A DNA stretch of 64,000 nucleotides, from contig NZ_NCSM01000018.1 in the NCBI RefSeq assembly GCF_002224125.1, forward strand, positions 310,001-374,000, in the 5' to 3' direction. Under the pieces are notes generated by a model. The model worked only from the letters and a program-made list of their open reading frames with translations. It ran no database searches and was not told where the DNA came from. Position 1 is the first letter of the stretch, and each line of letters opens with the position of its first letter. The DNA is from Streptomyces sp. NBS 14/10. Its GTDB lineage: Bacteria > Actinomycetota > Actinomycetes > Streptomycetales > Streptomycetaceae. The position numbers and the translations under genes are program-made. Below, piece by piece: positions 60,459 to 64,000 of this stretch.

Positions 60459-63400
60459 GACGCAGCTCCCGCGGCGATCAGGGCAAGACGGTCATGGAAA
60501 CCCTCGAGCAGCTTCAGCGCGGTGGCCTCGGCGACGGCGTCACGCCGGAACGAGAGCACCACGTCGAGCGCGCCGGCGCCGTTTTCGTCCGGCCACACCT
60601 CGAGGTGCAGCTCCAGGGGAAGGGCGGCGTACGGCTGGCGCAGATACGCGGCGACGACACCGGGCAGATCGAGCCGGGGCGGAGCGTTGTCCTGGAGGGC
60701 GAAAAGGGACTGGAACACCGGGGGCCGGCCGGGCGTCGTCGTCCCCACTCCCTGCGCTCCCTGCGCGACGGCCGTGAAGGGGACATCGCTACGGCTGAAG
60801 GCCCGGTGGACCAGTCTGCCGGTCTCCCGGATACCGTCCTCGCCACCGCCCACCGCGGCGCCGCGCAGGCGGACCGGCACCATGTTGATCAGGCAGCCGA
60901 TGGCCGGCTCCAGCTCCGGTACGGTGCGATCGGCGACGGGCACGCCCACCGCGAAGTCCCGCTGCCCGCATGCCTCGGCCATGATGTCCGCCCAGGCCGA
61001 CAGGAGCACCACGAACCGGCTCACGCCGAGTGCGGCGCCCCGTGCGTCGAGGCGCGCCGTCACGGCCGCGGGAACGGACACGTCCAGGTGTCCCGTCCCG
61101 GTCGCCCCGGGGCCGAGGCCGGGGCCGGGCCCTTCGGGCCAGCGGACCTCGGGTACGTCCCGGAACTCCTCCCGGACCCGCTCCGTCCGCCCCGCCAAGT
61201 CCGTCACGGCGATCGCCGCCGTCGTCAGCCGGGCCCGCTCGGCCAGCGTGGGCGGGGCGGTTCGCGGCTCACGTCCGGCATAGGCGTCGGACAGGTCGCG
61301 CGCCAGGACGGACTCCGACCGGCCGTCGAAGCCGATGTGGTGGACCACCAGCCCGAACAGCCAGCCCCGCGTCCCGGTCACCGGCACCAGCGCGGTGCGC
61401 CACAGGTCGGCGTCCTGGGGTTCCAAGGGCTCCGCGAAGAGCCGCCGCAGCGCGCCGACCGCCTCGTCGACGGTCGGCCGGGCGTCCAGCAGCTCCAGGG
61501 GCGGGGCACAGATGTCGGTGACCTCGGCATGAGGCCGGGGATCCACCCGGAAGGCCGTGCGCAGCACCTGGTGCCGCTCGTGGACGGCGGCGACGGCCGC
61601 CTCCAGGGCATCCTGGTCGAGCCGGCCGTGCAGCTGCCACGTCATCAGGCAGTATCCGGACCGGTCTTGCGGCGCCGTCAGATGGCGGGTGAGGAACACC
61701 AGCTCCATGGGGGTCAGCGGGATGTCACCGGTCGGCGGCGGTACGGCGTCCATGCCCCGCGCCGACCGCAGCCACGATCCGAGGCGTTCGGCCGACGCGT
61801 GCTCGTACAGGATCGACAGCGGAACCGGCCGCCCCGCCCGCTTGCCGATCCGGGTGCAGGCACGGGCGGCCTGCAGCGAGGAGCCTCCCAGCTCGAAGAA
61901 GGACGTGTCCGGTGGCACCGCCCGGCTGCCCAGCACGGCCGCGAACGCCTCGGCCACCAGGCGGACGAGCGTGTCGCCGATGGGGCCGTGGTGGCTCTCG
62001 ACGGGCGCCTTGGGCACGCTCGCCAGCAGGGCCCGGTCGTCCAGCTTGCCGCTGCCGGTCAGCGGGAAGGAGTCGACGAAGGCGACGTCGACGGGGCGCT
62101 GGTAGGCGGGCAGGTGGCGGGCGAGGATCGCCGGTGTGTCCGGCGGCGCGCCGCCACCGGTCCGGTCCGGCACGCAGAAAGCCACCAGTTCGAAGGCGCC
62201 GCCGAGTTCATTCCACCGGGGGACCACCCGGCAGTCGGCGACGTACGGGACCAGGCGCTCGATCTGCCGCTCCACCTCGGCCGGTTCGACGCGGTTGCCC
62301 CGGATCTTCACCTGCCGGTCGATCCGCCCGTGGAACTCGACGGTCCCGTTCTCGTCCCGGGCGCCCAGGTCCCCGGTGCGGTACAGCCGGACCCGCTCGC
62401 CGTCGATGTCGACTTCCCGGAACTTCTCGGCGGTCAGGGCCGGTTCACCGAGGTAGCCGTGGGCCAGGCCGTCGCCCGCGACGCAGATCTCCCCCGGCTC
62501 CCCGGCCGCGCAGCGGCGGCTGCCCTGGAGGACGAAAACGGAGGTGCCGGGCACCGGCCGCCCCAGCGGGATGCCACCGGAGCGGGCGCAGTCCGCGGCG
62601 GTGACGCGGTGCGTGGTGGTGAACACCGTGCTCTCGACCGGGCCATAGCCGTTGATCAGGGCCGTGTCGGGGAACCGGTCGAGGAAGCGGCCGACGTGCC
62701 GCACGGACAGGCGTTCCCCGCCGATCATGACCTGGGACAGGCCGCTCAGCGCCGTCAGGTCCTCATCGACCATCAGGTTGAACAGGCTGCTGGTCAGCCA
62801 CACCGTGTTCACCCCGTGGTCGGAGACCATCGCGCGCAGGGCCTCGGCCGTCAGGAACGGCTCGCCGGTCAGGACGCAGGTGCCGCCGTGGTACAGCGCG
62901 GCCCAGAGTTCGAGGGAGAAGGCGTCCCACGGCAGCGCCGCCGCGAGGGGAATGACCGTATCCCGGTCGAAACGCGCGAAGGTACCTGCCCGGAAGAGCC
63001 GTGCCGTCGCCCGGTGCGGGGTGATCACTCCTTTGGGCCGTCCGGTGGTGCCCGAGGTGAAGAACACACAGCACGCGTCGGAGCCCCGTACCGCCACCGC
63101 GGCGCGGGCGGGGCCCTCCCCCGTACCGTCCTCGGCCGGTGTCCACAGCGGCGCGGGCAGCTCCGCCACCGCACCCGGCCGGGCGACGACGAGCGGCGGC
63201 CGGAGCTGTTCGACCACCGCGTCCAGACGGGTCTGCGGCCAGTCGGGATCGAGCAGCGCGTATGCGGCGCCGAGTTTGAGAACGGCCAGCAGCGTGGCGA
63301 CCAGGTCGACGGAGCGGGGCAGCAGGATCGGTACGAGATGACCCTGCTCAACACCGGCGGCGGACAGCCGGCCGGCTATCCGCTCGGCGCGGGCATCCAG

Positions 63401-63547
63401 TTCACCGTACGAAACCCGGACGTCCCGGGCGATCAGGGCTGTGTGCCGCGGCTGAGCGCGCGCCTGTGCGGCGAAGACGTCATGCAGTCCTTCTCCTGGT
63501 GATTCCCCAGCGACTTCTGCAGCCCACGCGGCATTCGACCGCAACAC
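60455..63547 (-). CDS. Nonribosomal peptide synthetase, A-T-C
   Basis: 1030 aa, GTG 63547 with AAGGGAG site. Adenylation domain ~20-510: FFTSGTTGRPKGV (161-173), NGYGPVESTVFTT, YRTGDLG, GRIDRQVKIRGNRVEPAEVE and PLTGSGKLD. The WDAF segment keeps the Asp that binds an alpha-amino group, so an amino acid substrate is expected. Carrier domain FFELGGSSLQAAR (Ser557). Condensation domain ~610-1020: HQVLRTAF and intact HHIGFDG (736-742). No thioesterase, epimerase or N-terminal C domain, so it acts as an initiating unit or in trans. I do not assign the substrate. Confidence 0.92.
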   Translation of the reverse strand: MLRSNAAWAAEVAGESPGEGLHDVFAAQARAQPRHTALIARDVRVSYGELDARAERIAGRLSAAGVEQGHLVPILLPRSVDLVATLLAVLKLGAAYALLDPDWPQTRLDAVVEQLRPPLVVARPGAVAELPAPLWTPAEDGTGEGPARAAVAVRGSDACCVFFTSGTTGRPKGVITPHRATARLFRAGTFARFDRDTVIPLAAALPWDAFSLELWAALYHGGTCVLTGEPFLTAEALRAMVSDHGVNTVWLTSSLFNLMVDEDLTALSGLSQVMIGGERLSVRHVGRFLDRFPDTALINGYGPVESTVFTTTHRVTAADCARSGGIPLGRPVPGTSVFVLQGSRRCAAGEPGEICVAGDGLAHGYLGEPALTAEKFREVDIDGERVRLYRTGDLGARDENGTVEFHGRIDRQVKIRGNRVEPAEVERQIERLVPYVADCRVVPRWNELGGAFELVAFCVPDRTGGGAPPDTPAILARHLPAYQRPVDVAFVDSFPLTGSGKLDDRALLASVPKAPVESHHGPIGDTLVRLVAEAFAAVLGSRAVPPDTSFFELGGSSLQAARACTRIGKRAGRPVPLSILYEHASAERLGSWLRSARGMDAVPPPTGDIPLTPMELVFLTRHLTAPQDRSGYCLMTWQLHGRLDQDALEAAVAAVHERHQVLRTAFRVDPRPHAEVTDICAPPLELLDARPTVDEAVGALRRLFAEPLEPQDADLWRTALVPVTGTRGWLFGLVVHHIGFDGRSESVLARDLSDAYAGREPRTAPPTLAERARLTTAAIAVTDLAGRTERVREEFRDVPEVRWPEGPGPGLGPGATGTGHLDVSVPAAVTARLDARGAALGVSRFVVLLSAWADIMAEACGQRDFAVGVPVADRTVPELEPAIGCLINMVPVRLRGAAVGGGEDGIRETGRLVHRAFSRSDVPFTAVAQGAQGVGTTTPGRPPVFQSLFALQDNAPPRLDLPGVVAAYLRQPYAALPLELHLEVWPDENGAGALDVVLSFRRDAVAEATALKLLEGFHDRLALIAAGAAS

Positions 63548-63884
63548 GTCGACTCCCTTCGCGATCCCGGACGACGAGGGTTTGCGAGCACACCATCAGG
63601 CGCGTACGACGGTGCCATGTCTGATCGTTTCCTGCCAGCCTCAATTTCTTTTCATAAAAGGGGTTGAGCCTGACTTCGTCATGAATGTGACCGCCGCCGA
63701 TCTCTCGTTCCGGGACGGCGAACTGTGCCATGATCGCAGGGGGTCCGAGAAACCCGACCCCGGCTACTGTCGACGACCGTTTTCATTTCACGCGACATCA
63801 GCGCGAGATCAGCGCTGCATCAGCGCGGCACCAGCGCTGCATCAGACGGGATATCCGTTTCCAACCGCATGATGGGGGACCTTG
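63548..63884. promoter_or_regulatory. Divergent NRPS / PKS promoter region
   Basis: 337 bp separating the two core genes. It is A+T-richer near 63620-63700. The PKS-proximal half holds a five-unit direct-repeat array. A TATCCG sequence (63853-63858) just after the last repeat could be the -10 box of the PKS promoter. No small gene was seen. Confidence 0.6.
63797..63848 (+). repeat. Five direct repeats with exact 11-bp period (SARP-like operator)
   Basis: ATCAGCGC starts at 63797, 63808 and 63819, ACCAGCGC at 63830 and ATCAGACG at 63841. Heptamers separated by 4 bp, one helical turn apart, just upstream of a promoter is the known binding geometry of Streptomyces antibiotic regulatory proteins. 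The regulator gene itself is not in the window. Confidence 0.7.
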
Positions 63885-64000
63885 TGACGAGTCGGGATCG
63901 CTCCTTGGACATCGCGGTCATCGGTATGGCAGCGCGGCTACCCGGGCCCCGTGGAATCGACGACTGGTGGGATTCCCAGCTCCGCGGGAACGTGCACAGC
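63885..64000 (+). CDS. Polyketide synthase, start of ketosynthase domain (runs off window)
   Basis: Only ~38 codons are visible: after a short leader (TSRDRSL) comes DIAVIGMAARLPGPRGIDDWW, the unmistakable N-terminal strand of a modular beta-ketoacyl synthase. GTG 63885 is preferred because GGGGGA lies 4 bp upstream; in-frame ATGs at 63870 and 63873 are alternatives without a site. Transcribed away from the NRPS. Further domains are beyond the right edge. Confidence 0.88.

Noticed and set aside
63797..63848. CRISPR array
   Set aside because: Units are 11 bp with no spacers of CRISPR size, and no cas genes are present.

Overview
The window is high-GC actinobacterial chromosome, almost certainly Streptomyces. 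The evidence is strong G/C third-position bias, frequent GTG and TTG starts, a complete-looking nuo operon, the futalosine (mqn) menaquinone route, twin-arginine lipoproteins and a modular NRPS/PKS locus. No rRNA, tRNA, CRISPR array or insertion sequence was seen.

Layout. (1) 1-15374, minus strand: nuoABCDEFGHIJKLM and the start of nuoN, complex I, mostly with overlapping stop/start codons. A near-perfect Rex operator lies upstream of nuoA. (2) 16-25.5 kb: a secreted NlpC/P60 hydrolase, a CBS protein, a VOC protein and the first menaquinone block (MenJ-like reductase, menG, a barrel-less amidohydrolase remnant, mqnC, a Ser/Thr kinase, mqnA). (3) 25.7-37.4 kb: cold-shock protein, acyl-CoA synthetase, a coupled secreted metalloprotease and NTR/TIMP-like membrane protein, TetR, a solitary ctaD, cholesterol oxidase, a TrxR-like flavoprotein, and a dicarboxylate symporter preceded by a tiny leader peptide. 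(4) 37.6-43.8 kb: UdgX-type uracil-DNA glycosylase and the second menaquinone block (mqnE, Lrp regulator, ubiX, mqnP, mqnL). (5) 44.3-46 kb: a decayed ECF sigma factor fused to its CU044_5270-type partner. (6) 46-53.8 kb: system II cytochrome c maturation (ccsB, resB, ccdA, TlpA), a deacetylase-like lipoprotein, a histidine phosphatase and hemL.

(7) 54.4-64 kb: the accessory part. Immediately beyond hemL lies the edge of a biosynthetic cluster, transcribed leftward: NRPS (A-T-C), cytochrome P450, ATP-grasp ligase, SbnA-type diaminopropionate synthase, an atypical carbamoyltransferase and an MFS exporter. A ketosynthase (PKS) gene starts divergently and runs off the right edge. The divergent promoter carries five direct repeats with an exact 11-bp period, the geometry of SARP activator sites. 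My reading is a hybrid peptide-polyketide pathway built around 2,3-diaminopropionate, possibly carbamoylated to a ureido-alanine. The product is unknown to me and most of the cluster lies outside the window.

The housekeeping part is a coherent respiratory neighbourhood: complex I, menaquinone synthesis, haem synthesis (hemL), cytochrome c assembly and an oxidase subunit. Starts were chosen by ribosome-binding site, overlap and family N-termini, so many are shorter than the longest open frame. All homology statements are by eye.
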